This document shows, piece by piece, positions 6,120 through 6,349 of a DNA stretch of 6,349 nt. How positions within the stretch are numbered: position 1 is the stretch's first letter; each line of letters opens with the position of its first letter. The notes below the pieces were generated by a model. That model saw only the letters and a list, made by a program, of their open reading frames with translations, was not told the origin of the DNA and made no database searches. The position numbers were made by a program, and so were the translations under genes. Source of the DNA: Holophagaceae bacterium UBA706 (GTDB lineage: Bacteria > Acidobacteriota > Holophagae > Holophagales > Holophagaceae); assembly GCA_002298155.1 (NCBI GenBank), contig DBME01000150.1:1-6349 (forward strand), read 5' to 3'.

Positions 6120-6349
6120 ATGCCTGATCTGGACCTCCCGCACAGACAGGGCGGGGCGACCCGCTCCCGCGTGCTCCGCATCGAACCCTCCCCGGGGACG
6201 GTCATCACCCTGCTTTGCCTGCTGGCGGGGGGCTGGCTCCTGTACCGCCTCCAGGCGGTGGTCCTGGTGCTCGTGGCGGGCCTCATCATCGCCGGGACCA
6301 TGGCGCCCGCGGTGCAGTGGCTTGAGAGCCGCCGCCTGCCCCGCGGGCC
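6120..6349 (+). CDS. AI-2E/PerM-family transporter, N-terminal part (runs off the window)
   Basis: 76 complete codons plus two bases are visible and the frame stays open to the window end; the family is usually about 340-400 residues, so only the start is seen. A short charged N-terminus (1-26) containing SRVLRIEPSP precedes two closely spaced hydrophobic segments (about 28-41 and 46-62). These are followed by MAPAVQWLESRRLPRG, matching the family pattern in which the first hairpin ends in a P-x-V-x-W-L-E-x-R-x-L-P-R-x motif. Family members are multi-pass inner-membrane proteins; some are linked to autoinducer-2 export and others to Na+/H+ exchange, and the substrate here cannot be told. It is transcribed away from the receptor gene, and nothing ties it functionally to the signalling genes. 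Confidence 0.8.
   Translation, partial: MPDLDLPHRQGGATRSRVLRIEPSPGTVITLLCLLAGGWLLYRLQAVVLVLVAGLIIAGTMAPAVQWLESRRLPRG

Overview
The window is GC-rich, uses GTG as well as ATG starts, and holds a signal-transduction cluster of the kind common in environmental Gram-negative bacteria with many sensors. The mix of a PocR-type hybrid kinase, a two-component-style beta-propeller receptor and a CxxC...CPEC tail module suggests Acidobacteriota (Holophaga/Geothrix-like) or a Desulfuromonad-like lineage. This is inferred from protein style only; there is no rRNA or other phylogenetic marker.

Layout: 1-330 is non-coding leader sequence with a degenerate CTCNGCG repeat (39-73) and an AT-rich patch that may hold the promoter. 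331-2505 (+) encodes a 724-residue soluble hybrid histidine kinase: PocR, PAS, HisKA, HATPase and receiver. Nine bases after its stop, and convergent with it, is the end of a small minus-strand gene (2847-2515) encoding a 110-residue protein with a Cys4 module. 2848-3086 is a short intergenic gap with repeated GGGAT(T)C words. 5645-3087 (-) encodes an 852-residue membrane receptor with a signal peptide, 14 propeller blades, a Y_Y_Y domain, one transmembrane helix, a short coiled coil and a C-terminal Cys4 module, but no kinase, GGDEF or DNA-binding output domain. 5646-6119 is a 474-bp divergent intergenic region with a dyad near the receptor's possible promoter. 6120 to the window end (+) is the start of an AI-2E/PerM-family membrane protein.

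The main point is that the receptor's tail and the small neighbouring protein carry the same module with identical spacing, C-x2-C-x9-W-x16-H-x2-C-x2-C. The receptor replaces the usual kinase output with this module, and a free copy is encoded just downstream on the same strand, next to a cytoplasmic hybrid kinase. A working idea (inference) is that the Cys4 module is a docking, metal-binding or redox element that links the periplasmic sensor to soluble signalling proteins.
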